A DNA stretch of 32,849 nucleotides. Origin: Myxococcales bacterium. GTDB taxonomy: Bacteria > Myxococcota_A > UBA9160 > UBA4427. Position numbers and translations under genes: made by a program. Of this stretch, positions 1 to 8,145 are shown one piece after another (the stretch's first letter is position 1; each line of letters starts with the position of its first letter). The notes beneath the pieces are model-generated. The model was not told where the DNA came from. It saw only the letters and a program-made list of their open reading frames with translations, and did not search any database. The stretch spans positions 1 to 32,849 of the forward strand of contig JAAZXM010000016.1 of NCBI GenBank assembly GCA_014240165.1, written 5' to 3'.

Positions 1-1170
1 GTGAATTGCGGCCGTTGCGAATCCGTTTGTCCCGCCTCCATCAGCGGCTCCCCGCTCAACCCGCGCAAGCTGATCCAGGATATGCACCACCACCTCGGCC
101 AGGTGGGCCCGGCCCTGAGGGCGGGGGAGGAGGTGCCCGAGGCTTTTCCCCTGATGGGCGAAGCCGGAGACGAAAACGCGCCGGCGCTGCTGGAGGAAGA
201 ACTCTGGGGTTGCCGAACCTGCGGCGCCTGCATGCAGGAGTGCCCGATGTATATCGAGCACGTGCCGAAGATCGTCGACATGCGCCGGCACCTGGTGATG
301 ACCGAATCCAAGATGGGCGAGGACGCCCAGACCTTCCTCAAGAACATGGACGACCGCATGCATCCTTTTGCGGGGGCTTCGCGCGATCGCGAGGAGTGGT
401 TCGAGGATCTCGACGTCAAGGTCTTTGGTCGCGGGGATCGGGCGGAATATCTCTTCTGGGTGGGCTGTGCGGGCTCGATGATCGATCGCAATATCGAGGT
501 GAGCCGTTCCATGGTCAAGGTGCTCGATGCGGCGGGGGTCGACTTTGCCTTGCTCGGGGCCGAGGAGGTGTGCACGGGCGATCCGGCGCGCCGGGTGGGC
601 GGCGAACTCACCTACCAGATTTGTACCAAGGAGAACCTGGAAAGCTTCGAGCGTTATGGGATCAAGAAGGTCATCACCACCTGCCCCCATTGTTTCAACA
701 CGCTCCAGAACGAGTACCCCGATTACGGGGGTGATTTCGATGTCATTCACCACAGCCAGTTGATCGAAGAACTCATTCACGAGGGCAAGCTGAAACCGCG
801 TGGCCAGGTGGATAGCGTGACGTACCACGATCCCTGCTACCTGGGCCGGCATAACGAGGTCTACGACGCTCCGCGCAAAGTGGTGGAGAGCGTTTCCGAG
901 CCCGGGGCCTTCGTGGAACTCGAGAAAAATCGTTCAAAATCCCATTGCTGCGGGTCCGGCGGTGGTTATGCGTGGATGGACGACAACCCCACCAAGCGCA
1001 TCAATCACGAACGCTTCGAGCAGATCCAGGGCTGCGGTGCGAAGACAGCGGCGCTTTCCTGCCCCTTCTGCATGCAGATGTTCTCGGATGCGAGTGGTGC
1101 CCTGGATCCCGAGGGCGAAGTGCGCGTCGCCGACATCGCCGAATTGGTGGCGGAGGCCCTGGACGATTAG
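1..1170 (+). CDS. Fe-S electron-transfer oxidoreductase, EtfD/HdrD-like, C-terminal part (5' truncated by window)
   Basis: The reading frame is open at base 1, and the first visible residues already lie inside a ferredoxin cluster motif (NCGRCESVCP), so the true start lies outside the window. A second cluster motif, CRTCGACMQECP, sits near residues 71-82. Two cysteine-rich CCG domains follow. The first has GCAG, VCTGDP and CPHCFNTL; the second has DPCYLGRHN, HCCGSGGGYAW near residue 320 and CPFCMQMF. This is the layout of the soluble half of HdrD/GlpC/EtfD-type proteins, which pass electrons between an electron-transfer flavoprotein or similar donor and the quinone pool or a disulfide. The missing N-terminal part in EtfD-like proteins is membrane-embedded. 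Next to CoA-transferase and enoyl-CoA hydratase genes, a role in acyl-CoA oxidation electron flow is a reasonable inference. It ends in GAT-TAG, with its last four bases overlapping the end of the convergent transporter gene. Confidence 0.88.
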   Translation: MNCGRCESVCPASISGSPLNPRKLIQDMHHHLGQVGPALRAGEEVPEAFPLMGEAGDENAPALLEEELWGCRTCGACMQECPMYIEHVPKIVDMRRHLVMTESKMGEDAQTFLKNMDDRMHPFAGASRDREEWFEDLDVKVFGRGDRAEYLFWVGCAGSMIDRNIEVSRSMVKVLDAAGVDFALLGAEEVCTGDPARRVGGELTYQICTKENLESFERYGIKKVITTCPHCFNTLQNEYPDYGGDFDVIHHSQLIEELIHEGKLKPRGQVDSVTYHDPCYLGRHNEVYDAPRKVVESVSEPGAFVELEKNRSKSHCCGSGGGYAWMDDNPTKRINHERFEQIQGCGAKTAALSCPFCMQMFSDASGALDPEGEVRVADIAELVAEALDD

Positions 1171-2402
1171 CTGGCCAGGGCCTGGCTGCTGGGCTCGGGG
1201 GTATTGCGGATTTCCCGCTTGCGGGTCAGCACGAAGATCCCCGCGATGCACGCGATGAGGGCGCAGGACACCACGCAGAGGGCGATATAGACCGCGTGCC
1301 ACCCCGAGTTCTCCGCCACTGCGCGCACCATCCAAACCGCCGTGGACCCCACGCCGAAGGTCAGCACGAATTTCAATCCGTAGGCGGTGGAGCGCCAGCG
1401 CTCAGGCGTGAGCGCGGCGAAGAGGCTGTTCTCGATGGGTTGCATGCCCAGAGCGAAGAAAGCGTAGATCGCCGAGGCGATCAGGAGCGGCCACTCGGTG
1501 GTGGAGGCGATCACCACCAGCGCCGGCAGGCTCGCCAGATGGAAGGCCAGATAACCCACCCGCAGATCGAATCGATCGGCCAGTCGGCCGCCGATATATT
1601 GACCCACAGTCCCTACGAGCATGGCCAGGGAAGCCGCCAGGCCATAGCCCATGAAGGAAATGTCCTGGGCGAAGAGCGCCGGCTGGGCGACGGTGTTGCC
1701 CCGATACGCGAACCCGCCCAGGGTGGCGGCGGCGCAGAGCAGGACGAATACCCAGATGGCTCGGCGCGTGGTTACGTCATTCGGGCTCTGCGCCGGTTCG
1801 GGTGCACGCCCGGGTTCGTTGATCCGAAAGCGACTGAAGGCGAGGGTGCCGACGAGGATTCCGGCGCCCGTCACGTAGAAGGTCTCTCGCCAGCCGATGG
1901 ACTCCACCAGGAAGGCGGTGACCAGGGGCGCGAGCGCGATGCCCATGTTGCCGTAGATGCCGTTGATACCCAGGGCTCGCCCGCGTGCGGCGACGGCCCG
2001 GGAGAGCAGGCCGGTACCCGCCGGGTGATAGAGGCTGGCACCGATGCCGATACCGCAAAGCGCCAGGGCGAGGGGCAGACCGGGCTCCGAGGTGCCGGCC
2101 AGGATGGTGGAGAGGCCGGCGATCACCAGACCCGTCAGGATGACTCGCCGTCCGCCCAGGCGATCCGCGGCGACCCCGGCCGGAAGCGCGCCGATCCCAA
2201 AGAGCAGGTAGCCACCGAAACTCCAGGAAAGGGCCTCCTCGAGGGAGCCGACGCCCGGGCTTTGGGCCACCAACCCCACGGCCAATGTGGGGTAGATCAA
2301 TTCGACGTAATGGGTCGCCGCGTGGGCGAAGCCGGTGAAGTGAACGATACGGCGCTCGTTCGCGTCGAAGTCCCGGTGGCTGGGAGCGGGGTCCATCGCC
2401 AT
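1167..2402 (-). CDS. MFS transporter
   Basis: The protein is about 411 residues, the normal size for a 12-helix major facilitator. Alternating hydrophobic stretches run along the whole length. The loop between helices 2 and 3 reads GVAADRLGGRRVIL, a good match to the MFS signature GxxaDrxGrr, and a second-half copy reads GGRLADRFDLRVGYL. The substrate cannot be told from sequence. Possible starts are TTG 2405, ATG 2402 and ATG 2396; none has a strong Shine-Dalgarno, and I use ATG 2402. It lies 43 bases downstream of the interrupted enoyl-CoA hydratase on the same strand. It may therefore be co-transcribed with the CoA-transferase block and move its substrate or product. Its stop overlaps that of the convergent Fe-S protein gene. 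Confidence 0.85.
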   Translation of the reverse strand: MAMDPAPSHRDFDANERRIVHFTGFAHAATHYVELIYPTLAVGLVAQSPGVGSLEEALSWSFGGYLLFGIGALPAGVAADRLGGRRVILTGLVIAGLSTILAGTSEPGLPLALALCGIGIGASLYHPAGTGLLSRAVAARGRALGINGIYGNMGIALAPLVTAFLVESIGWRETFYVTGAGILVGTLAFSRFRINEPGRAPEPAQSPNDVTTRRAIWVFVLLCAAATLGGFAYRGNTVAQPALFAQDISFMGYGLAASLAMLVGTVGQYIGGRLADRFDLRVGYLAFHLASLPALVVIASTTEWPLLIASAIYAFFALGMQPIENSLFAALTPERWRSTAYGLKFVLTFGVGSTAVWMVRAVAENSGWHAVYIALCVVSCALIACIAGIFVLTRKREIRNTPEPSSQALAS

Positions 2403-2445
2403 CAATTAGCCGAGCAGGCGAACCCCCACAAGACGCCGCGCGGTT

Positions 2446-3285
2446 TCAGTCGCGGTTGATGGCTCCCGCGAGTTCGGCCACGCGCATCTCTCCCTCGTGG
2501 GTCTGCCCGCCCAATTCGAGAAAGCGCTTCATGGCCCGGGGTGCATCCGGGGTACGCAGCAATTTTTGAAAGAGGTAATCCTATTCGATGAGCCCTTCGG
2601 CCAGGGGTAGGCTGGCGGCGTTCACCGCACGCTTGGCAAGCCTGAGGGCTTCCGGGGGATGCCCCGCAATGCGCCGAGCGAGTTTCTCCACGAAAGCGGC
2701 GATGTCCGCGGCGGGGAGGGCGCGGTTCAGGTAGCCCCAACGCTCGGCGGTTTCCGCATCGAGATCCTCGGCGCCGAGAATGACCTCCAGCGCCCGCCCC
2801 CGGCCCAGCATGCGGGGCAAGCGCTGGGTGCCTCCGCCTCCCGGAAGGATGCCCACGGGCACTTCCATCTGGTTGATGAGGGTCTTGCCCAAAACGCCGA
2901 AGCGCATGTCGAAGGCCGAGACGAGTTCACTTCCCCCGCCCCCCACGCGCCCCTCGATTTGCGCCAGGGTGGCTTTTTCCATCACGCGATAGCGCTCGCA
3001 CATCTGGTGGAAGGCGTTGTTGGGCGACCGCTCGGCCTCGGTTTCCGTGGAAAAGCCAAGGATGGCCTCGACGTCGAAGTGGGCGAGAAAGAAGTCGGGA
3101 TTCGCACTTCGCATCACCAGCACGCGAACGTTGTCGTCGGCTTCCACCTCTTCGGCCAGCCGGGTCAATTCGATGAAGAGGGGCAGGGTGATGAGATTGA
3201 TGGGCGGGTTGTCGAGGGTTGCCCAGGCGACGCCAGCGTCCACGTTCACCTGGATATGCGCGTAATCGTAAGCCTTGGTCGTCAT
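2446..3285 (-). pseudogene. enoyl-CoA hydratase/isomerase, interrupted by an in-frame TAG
   Basis: Crotonase-fold enzyme of CoA-thioester metabolism. ATG 3285 is preceded by AGGAGA at good spacing. Family features are intact: the oxyanion-hole region EGRVGGGGSELVSAFD and the active-site stretch MEVPVGILPGGGGTQRLP. Translation stops at a TAG (2581-2583) after 234 residues, just after AEGLIE. The same frame then continues for 44 sensible codons (DYLFQKLLRTPDAP, then KRFLELGGQTHEGEMRVAEL) to a TGA at 2446-2448. That tail is the usual C-terminal helical region of this family, and the full length of 279 residues is normal. A single GAG-to-TAG change would explain the break. TAG ends other genes here, so recoding is not expected. 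It is either a recent nonsense mutation or a sequence error. The gene lies 28 bases downstream of a CoA-transferase, probably in the same operon. Confidence 0.82.
2581..2583 (-). other. in-frame TAG codon interrupting the enoyl-CoA hydratase
   Basis: The plus strand reads CTA here, TAG on the gene strand. The codon before it is GAA (Glu) and the next codons read GAT TAC CTC TTT. I recall homologues having Glu or another ordinary residue at this point, which would be one base change away. Confidence 0.85.
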
Positions 3286-3313
3286 CGTGTTCTCCTGGGT
3301 CGAGGCTGAACCT

Positions 3314-4567
3314 TCAGCCGGTTTTCGATTCGTTTCCGTTGCCCACTTCGATGGCACCGAGTTCGACATAGCGGGCGTATTCCGACTCTGAGAGTTCGAG
3401 GAGGTCTCGGAAAACCGAAATATTGTCCTCCCCCATGGAGGCGCCCGCCCGGGTGGTGCGTCCCGGGGTTCCCGTCAGACCCAAGGGAATGCCCGGTGCC
3501 GTCACCTCGCCCTTCTTCAGGTGCGGGATGGCTTCGAAGTAGCCGCGCTCGGCGAGGTGAGGATCGCGCAGATATTGATCCTCGGTATTCTGGACAGCAC
3601 CCGCCGGAACGCCCGCGGCTTGAAGTTGTTCGGCAGCGCTTTGGGGAGAATGGCGCCGAGTCCACTCTTCGATGGCTTCGTCGATGGCCGCGGCTTCACG
3701 TTCGCGCCCCTCCCTTGAACGAAAGCGCGAATTATCCGTCCAACTCTCTTTGCCGATCAGCCCGCAGAGCGCGCGCCATTGGTCGTTGTCCCCCACCGAG
3801 AGCACGCAATAGTGGTCCTCCTCCTCGCAGGGGTAGCAGCCCTGGGGCGCGCGGTGATGGGAGCGGTTGCCCATTTTTCTGGGCGCTCGGTCATGGGCCA
3901 TCTGGTCCATCAACTCCGGGCCGATCATGGCCATGGTGGTTTCCAATTGCGCCAGGGAAATTCGCTGGCCCTCTCCGGTACGCGCCCGGTGGTCCAGGGC
4001 GCAGAGCACGGCGAAGAGCCCATGCAGGGCCGAGAGTGAATCGGGATAGGCGTATTGGGTCATGGCGCCACCCTGCTCGGGAAAACCTCCGAGCCAGGCC
4101 ATGCCCGACATGGCCTCGATATTCGGCCCCCAACTCACGTAATCCGGATGGAGGCCATCCTCGCCGAAACCGCTGCTGCTGATAGCGATGAGATCCGGGC
4201 GAGCCGAGCGCATGGACTCCCAGCCCAGGCCCAATTTCTCCATCGCGCCGAAACGGTGGTTCTCCACCACGATGTCGCAGCGTCCTACAAGACGCAGGCC
4301 GAGTTCAACCCCGGCGGGTTGTTTGAGATCCAGGGCGACAAAGAGTTTTCCCGCATCCCAATCGGTGAACCAGGGTGACATCTCGGGCTGAATGCGTCGC
4401 TCCGCGTCTCCGGGCGGAATATAGAGCCGCACCACGCCGGGAACCCGGTGGGATTCGATGCGGATGACCTCGGCCCCGCAATAGGCCAGCATGCGGCCGA
4501 TCCAGGGCCCCGCCATGCCCTGGGTAAATTCGACGACCTTGATGCCTGCCAGCGCCTGCTCGCTCAC
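3314..4567 (-). CDS. class III CoA-transferase (CaiB/BaiF family), catalytic-type subunit
   Basis: Predicted to move CoA between acyl-CoA and a free carboxylate through a covalent aspartyl intermediate. The 417-residue length is normal for the family. N-terminal hallmarks are present: GIKVVEFTQGMAGPWIGRML, YCGAEVIRIES and the LDLKQPAG segment. The probable catalytic aspartate is D176 in QYAYPDSLSALHG, the place where the family has its conserved Asp (D169 in CaiB). The start is GTG 4567, only four bases beyond the stop of the upstream CoA-transferase gene, with a GGGGGTG ribosome site, so translation is probably coupled. The substrate is unknown. The enoyl-CoA hydratase downstream and a neighbouring aldehyde dehydrogenase suggest activation of an organic acid, perhaps a steroid-, terpene- or aromatic-derived one. 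The last is inference. Confidence 0.9.
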   Translation of the reverse strand: MSEQALAGIKVVEFTQGMAGPWIGRMLAYCGAEVIRIESHRVPGVVRLYIPPGDAERRIQPEMSPWFTDWDAGKLFVALDLKQPAGVELGLRLVGRCDIVVENHRFGAMEKLGLGWESMRSARPDLIAISSSGFGEDGLHPDYVSWGPNIEAMSGMAWLGGFPEQGGAMTQYAYPDSLSALHGLFAVLCALDHRARTGEGQRISLAQLETTMAMIGPELMDQMAHDRAPRKMGNRSHHRAPQGCYPCEEEDHYCVLSVGDNDQWRALCGLIGKESWTDNSRFRSREGREREAAAIDEAIEEWTRRHSPQSAAEQLQAAGVPAGAVQNTEDQYLRDPHLAERGYFEAIPHLKKGEVTAPGIPLGLTGTPGRTTRAGASMGEDNISVFRDLLELSESEYARYVELGAIEVGNGNESKTG

Positions 4568-4571
4568 GGTT

Positions 4572-5795
4572 TCAGATCACCCCCGCCTGGCTCAGGCCGT
4601 GGAGGGTTTCGGGCGCCAGGCCCAACTCCTCGCCCAGGATCTCGTCATTGTGCTCCCCCGCCCGGGGCGCCGGCCGGGAAAGGGACCAGGGCGTGGCTTC
4701 CGGGCGAAAGGGTGCACCCGGGTAGCGAAGCGGGCCCGCCACGGGATGCTTCAATTCGACGAAATAATTCCGCGAGAGCACGTGGGGATCCTGAACCGCT
4801 TCGTGGGTACTGCGCAGGGGCGTGAACGCGATATGTCGCCTTTGACCTTCGTGAAAGATTTCTTCCACCGTATGCAGGGCCGTGAGATCCGAGATGAAGA
4901 TGTCCAGCAATTCGCGGTATTCGATGCGCTTCGAGGAAGGCCCCTCGAAGAGGGGGTCGAGTACTTCCTCGTTCCCCGTCTCCTCGTGAATCCATTCGGC
5001 CAATGCCTTCCAATGGGCTGGCCGGTTGACCATCAGGTAAACGCGCCCGTCCTGGCACGTATAGGCGCCCGAGGGCACCGATGCGGTGAGCCCCGTACCG
5101 ACCCGGCGCGGGATGATGCCGTCGTCCAGCCATTTGCCTACGCCCGAGATATGCGAGACCGCGAGGGTGGTTTCCTGCAATGAGATGTCCACGTGCTGTC
5201 CCCGGCCACTGCGGCTCGCGGCCAGCAGGGCGATCAGGGTGCTGGACGCTGCGCAGGTCGATGCCATCAGGAAATGCTGCTCCCCGGCCAGGCTCACGGG
5301 AGGATCCTCCGCTTCCCCGGTGACGTGCATGGGCCCGCCGACCGCTCCCGCGACCAGATCCGAGGCTTTCCAATTCGCACGCGGTCCGTTTTGTCCGAAG
5401 CCGGTGATGGAGGTCACCACTATCTCGGGTTTCTCTTCCGCGAGGGAGGCGTAACCGATTCCCAAGGCCGCGAGCCGGCCCACGGGAAGGGTCTCCAGCA
5501 CGACATCGGCGCTCAGGGCGAGGGTGCGCAGGAGTGCGCGGCCTTGGGGGTGCTCAACATCGAGGGTGATGCCGCGCTTGCTGGTGTTCATATAGAGAAA
5601 GTGGAGGCTGCGGTCGTCTCCCGGGCGGTCATCGAGGAAGGGCGGAATCTGGCGACTCGGATCGCCTCCCGGGCACTCGACCTTGATGACATCCGCCCCC
5701 ATATCGGCCAGGAGCTTTCCGCAATAGGCGCCACTTTCATCGGCGATTTCGAGAACCCGCCTGCCCGATAATGCCGATCTGCCCCCGGCGACCAT
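4572..5795 (-). CDS. class III CoA-transferase (CaiB/BaiF family), apparently lacking the catalytic Asp
   Basis: A second 407-residue family member directly upstream of the first. ATG 5795 is preceded by AGGGAG; the frame stays open to 6101 but that extension reads as low-complexity, non-family sequence. Family motifs include GRRVLEIADESGAYCGKLLA, DMGADVIKVECPGGD, MNTSKRGITLDVEHPQGR and ITGFGQNGPR. At the position matching D176 of its neighbour, the sequence is GEQHFLMASTCAAS, with F175 aligned to the Asp and no Asp or Glu nearby. Adjacent CoA-transferase pairs in which one subunit is non-catalytic are known in two-subunit family III enzymes. I infer the two products form a heteromer, though an independent enzyme or a different mechanism is possible. 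The gene is the first of the minus-strand set and is divergent from the aldehyde dehydrogenase. Confidence 0.87.
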   Translation of the reverse strand: MVAGGRSALSGRRVLEIADESGAYCGKLLADMGADVIKVECPGGDPSRQIPPFLDDRPGDDRSLHFLYMNTSKRGITLDVEHPQGRALLRTLALSADVVLETLPVGRLAALGIGYASLAEEKPEIVVTSITGFGQNGPRANWKASDLVAGAVGGPMHVTGEAEDPPVSLAGEQHFLMASTCAASSTLIALLAASRSGRGQHVDISLQETTLAVSHISGVGKWLDDGIIPRRVGTGLTASVPSGAYTCQDGRVYLMVNRPAHWKALAEWIHEETGNEEVLDPLFEGPSSKRIEYRELLDIFISDLTALHTVEEIFHEGQRRHIAFTPLRSTHEAVQDPHVLSRNYFVELKHPVAGPLRYPGAPFRPEATPWSLSRPAPRAGEHNDEILGEELGLAPETLHGLSQAGVI

Positions 5796-5958
5796 GCTGC
5801 TCCCTGTTTCCCGGATGGAGAGCGCAGAGTGTAGCCGCTCTTGCGTGGGCACGGTTTCGGGGAGTGGCCCGGCGCCATCGCCATGACCTTCGAGGAGAGT
5901 TCCGGCACTCGGTCTATTGTGTACCCTTGGGTCCCTTTTTCGATGAGGAGAGCCCCCC
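5796..5958. promoter_or_regulatory. divergent intergenic region between CoA-transferase and aldehyde dehydrogenase genes
   Basis: These 163 bases separate two divergently transcribed genes and must hold both promoters. The ribosome sites are clear (GAGGAG at 5945-5950 for the dehydrogenase; AGGGAG on the other strand just beyond 5795). I could not identify convincing -35/-10 pairs or an operator. Confidence 0.4.
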
Positions 5959-7497
5959 ATGGCCATCGTTACCCCCCTCGAACCCGACTCCTCGGGACAT
6001 CGCCGGCTGGCCCTGGCCAGCCCCGCGACCCTGGAGCCCTTGGGCGAGATCGAAGTCCACGACGAAGCCGACGCCCGGGCTGCGGTGGAACGCGCTCGCA
6101 AGGCTCAATCCGAGTGGGCCGAGCTTCCGGTCTCCGAGCGCGCCCGCTATCTCGTCTCCACCCTCGAGATCCTGCTCGAGCGCCAGGAGGATGTGATCTC
6201 CACCGTGATCGGCGAGACGGGAAAGCCGCGCACCGAGGCGATCCAGATGGAAGTCTTCGCGGTGGGGGACGCGCTCAATTATTACGCCAAGAACGCCGAG
6301 GCGATTCTCAAGACAGAGAAGCGCAAGCTGCACGGCCTGACCCAGTGGATGAAACGTCTGCGCATCGTCTATCGCCCGCTGGGCGTCGTGGGGGTGATCA
6401 GTCCCTGGAATGGCCCCTTCGTGCTGGCCATGAACCCGACCATCCAGGCCCTGGTGGCCGGCAATGCGGTGATCCTCAAGCCGTCCGAGGTGACCCCCTT
6501 CTCGGGTCTGTTGGCCGCCGAGCTCTTCGAGGCGGCAGGCCTGCCCGAGGGTTTGTTCCAGGTCCTCACCGGGGATGGGGAGACGGGGGCTGCGCTCTGC
6601 AGGGCCGGCCTCGACAAGGTCTCCTTCACCGGGAGCGTGGCCACGGGCAGGAAGGTCGCGGTGTCCTGCGCCGAGCAGCTGATTCCCTGCACCCTCGAAT
6701 TGGGGGGCAAGGACGCGATGATCGTCTGCGAAGACGTGAATCTCGACTACGCGGCAGGGGGCGCCGTGGCGGGGGCCTTCATGAATACAGGGCAATATTG
6801 CTGCGGGACCGAGCGCGTCTATGTCGTCGACTCGGTGGCGGATGCATTCACCCAAAAGGTGGTTGAGCGGGTGGCGGAGCTTCGCCAGGGGGTCGAGGGC
6901 GAGTTCGATGTGGGTGCGATCTTCTGGCCCCAGCAACTCGACGTGATCGAGGAGCATATGGCCGATGCCCGGGCGCGCGGGGCGACGGTGCTCACGGGTG
7001 GGCGCCGCAATCCCGATCTCGAAGGCCTTTTTTATGAGCCCACGGTTCTGGCGGATGTCGATCACAGCATGCAGATCATGCAGCAGGAAACCTTCGGGCC
7101 GATTCTCCCCATCATGCGCGTGGCCGGGGAAGCCGAGGCCATCGAACTCGCCAACGACAGCGAGTATGGGCTCGGGGGCAATGTCTGGACCCGCGATTCC
7201 GCCAAAGGCATTCGCATCGCGGAGCAGATCGAATCCGGCAGCGTATGCGTGAACGATATGACGATGACCTACGGCGTTCAGGAAGCGCCCTTCGGCGGTC
7301 GCAAGCAAAGCGGAATCGGCCAGGTGAACGGGGCGACGGGCCTGCGCGGCTATTGCCATGCGGAACCCATCATCGTGGATCGCCGGGGCGGAAAGATGGC
7401 GGATTCCCGTTATCCCTACCGGGCGAAGAGTGACGCGGGTTTGCAGAAATTCATCCGCTTGCTTTGGGGGACCAGCCTCGGAAGATGGCTGTCGTGA
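5959..7497 (+). CDS. aldehyde dehydrogenase, NAD(P)+-dependent
   Basis: Oxidises an aldehyde to a carboxylic acid. The 512 residues match the ALDH superfamily end to end: the nucleotide-binding region PLGVVGVISPWNGPFVLAMN, the AGNAVILKPSE lysine, SFTGSVATGRK, the general-base glutamate E247 in LELGGKD, the catalytic cysteine C281 in NTGQYCCGTERV, and the late motif ETFGPILPIM. The tail (about 40 residues after the APFGGRKQSGIG motif) is slightly long and ends in a short hydrophobic stretch, LQKFIRLLWG. Such a tail resembles fatty-aldehyde dehydrogenases that associate with membranes, but it is short and the inference weak. The ATG has GAGGAG eight bases upstream. The gene is divergent from the CoA-transferases; an acid it produces could be their substrate. 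Confidence 0.92.
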   Translation: MAIVTPLEPDSSGHRRLALASPATLEPLGEIEVHDEADARAAVERARKAQSEWAELPVSERARYLVSTLEILLERQEDVISTVIGETGKPRTEAIQMEVFAVGDALNYYAKNAEAILKTEKRKLHGLTQWMKRLRIVYRPLGVVGVISPWNGPFVLAMNPTIQALVAGNAVILKPSEVTPFSGLLAAELFEAAGLPEGLFQVLTGDGETGAALCRAGLDKVSFTGSVATGRKVAVSCAEQLIPCTLELGGKDAMIVCEDVNLDYAAGGAVAGAFMNTGQYCCGTERVYVVDSVADAFTQKVVERVAELRQGVEGEFDVGAIFWPQQLDVIEEHMADARARGATVLTGGRRNPDLEGLFYEPTVLADVDHSMQIMQQETFGPILPIMRVAGEAEAIELANDSEYGLGGNVWTRDSAKGIRIAEQIESGSVCVNDMTMTYGVQEAPFGGRKQSGIGQVNGATGLRGYCHAEPIIVDRRGGKMADSRYPYRAKSDAGLQKFIRLLWGTSLGRWLS

Positions 7498-7549
7498 ACC
7501 TTGCCGGAGTTCGCATTCAATTCCTGATTTCAAGGAGGCAGCCAGAATC

Positions 7550-8128
7550 ATGACCGAGTCGACGAAATTCCAGGTTCGTCCCAGGGCAGGCAGCAAAGAG
7601 GTCTGGACACGACGCCAAGTCCTGGCCGGCGCCCTGGCGGGGTCCGCGGGCTTCTTGTTGAGCGCGGGTCGCCCCTGGGCCGCCGAAGCGAAGCCGGGTT
7701 TCGAACTTCCGGCTGCCACCGGGGAAGCGCTGAAGTCGAGTCCCCTGGTCTATATCTCGCCCCTGCGCAGTGATGGCTCGGAGAGTCGTTGCCACGGAGA
7801 GGTCTGGTATTGCAACGATGAAGGCTCGGTGATGATCGTGACAGCGGCGGACGGCTGGAAGGCAAAGGCGGTGCGCCAGGGGCTCGATCAGGCGCGCCTA
7901 TGGGTGGGGGATTTCGGTCCGGTGCGCTCGGCGGGCGATCGTTATCGCAAGGCCCCCAATTTTCAGGCTCGCGCCGAGATCGTCTCGGATCGCAAGGTCT
8001 TCGACCGCGCCATGGCGGCCCTGGGCCCGCGTTATCCCGATGCCTGGGGCAAGTGGAAGCCGCGCTTCGAAAAGGGCTACGCCGATGGCACGCGTGTGCT
8101 GATCCGCTACTCGCCCCGATCGGCCTAG
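7550..8128 (+). CDS. Tat-exported protein resembling pyridoxamine-phosphate-oxidase-fold flavoproteins
   Basis: The 192-residue protein begins with a twin-arginine signal: TRRQVLAG near residue 23, a hydrophobic stretch ending GFLLSAGRPW, then AAEA as the cleavage region. The start ATG follows AAGGAGG (7532-7538). The mature part reads SPLRSDGSESRCHGEVWY, then VMIVTAADGWKAKAVRQG and ARLWVGDFGPV. This pattern of short beta strands is like split-barrel flavin or F420-binding proteins, in which a small-molecule cofactor is bound at the barrel. Tat export fits a protein folded around a cofactor in the cytoplasm. I am fairly sure of the signal peptide and only moderately sure of the fold; the reaction is unknown. 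It lies 52 bases after the aldehyde dehydrogenase on the same strand and may be co-transcribed. Confidence 0.65.
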   Translation: MTESTKFQVRPRAGSKEVWTRRQVLAGALAGSAGFLLSAGRPWAAEAKPGFELPAATGEALKSSPLVYISPLRSDGSESRCHGEVWYCNDEGSVMIVTAADGWKAKAVRQGLDQARLWVGDFGPVRSAGDRYRKAPNFQARAEIVSDRKVFDRAMAALGPRYPDAWGKWKPRFEKGYADGTRVLIRYSPRSA

Positions 8129-8145
8129 GCCGCGCGGGCCCTTCT

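Noticed and set aside
945..2459. Long plus-strand frame opposite the MFS transporter
   Set aside because: Translation is rich in Gly, Arg and Gln without family features, typical of antisense frames in GC-rich DNA.
2581..2583. TAG as a pyrrolysine or recoded codon
   Set aside because: TAG ends several other genes here, including 1168-1170, the cyclase gene and the carboxylase gene. The position is ordinary family sequence and no pyl gene is visible.
5796..6101. N-terminal extension of the second CoA-transferase to 6101
   Set aside because: The extension has no family similarity and overlaps the aldehyde dehydrogenase start. ATG 5795 has a good ribosome site and gives the normal length.
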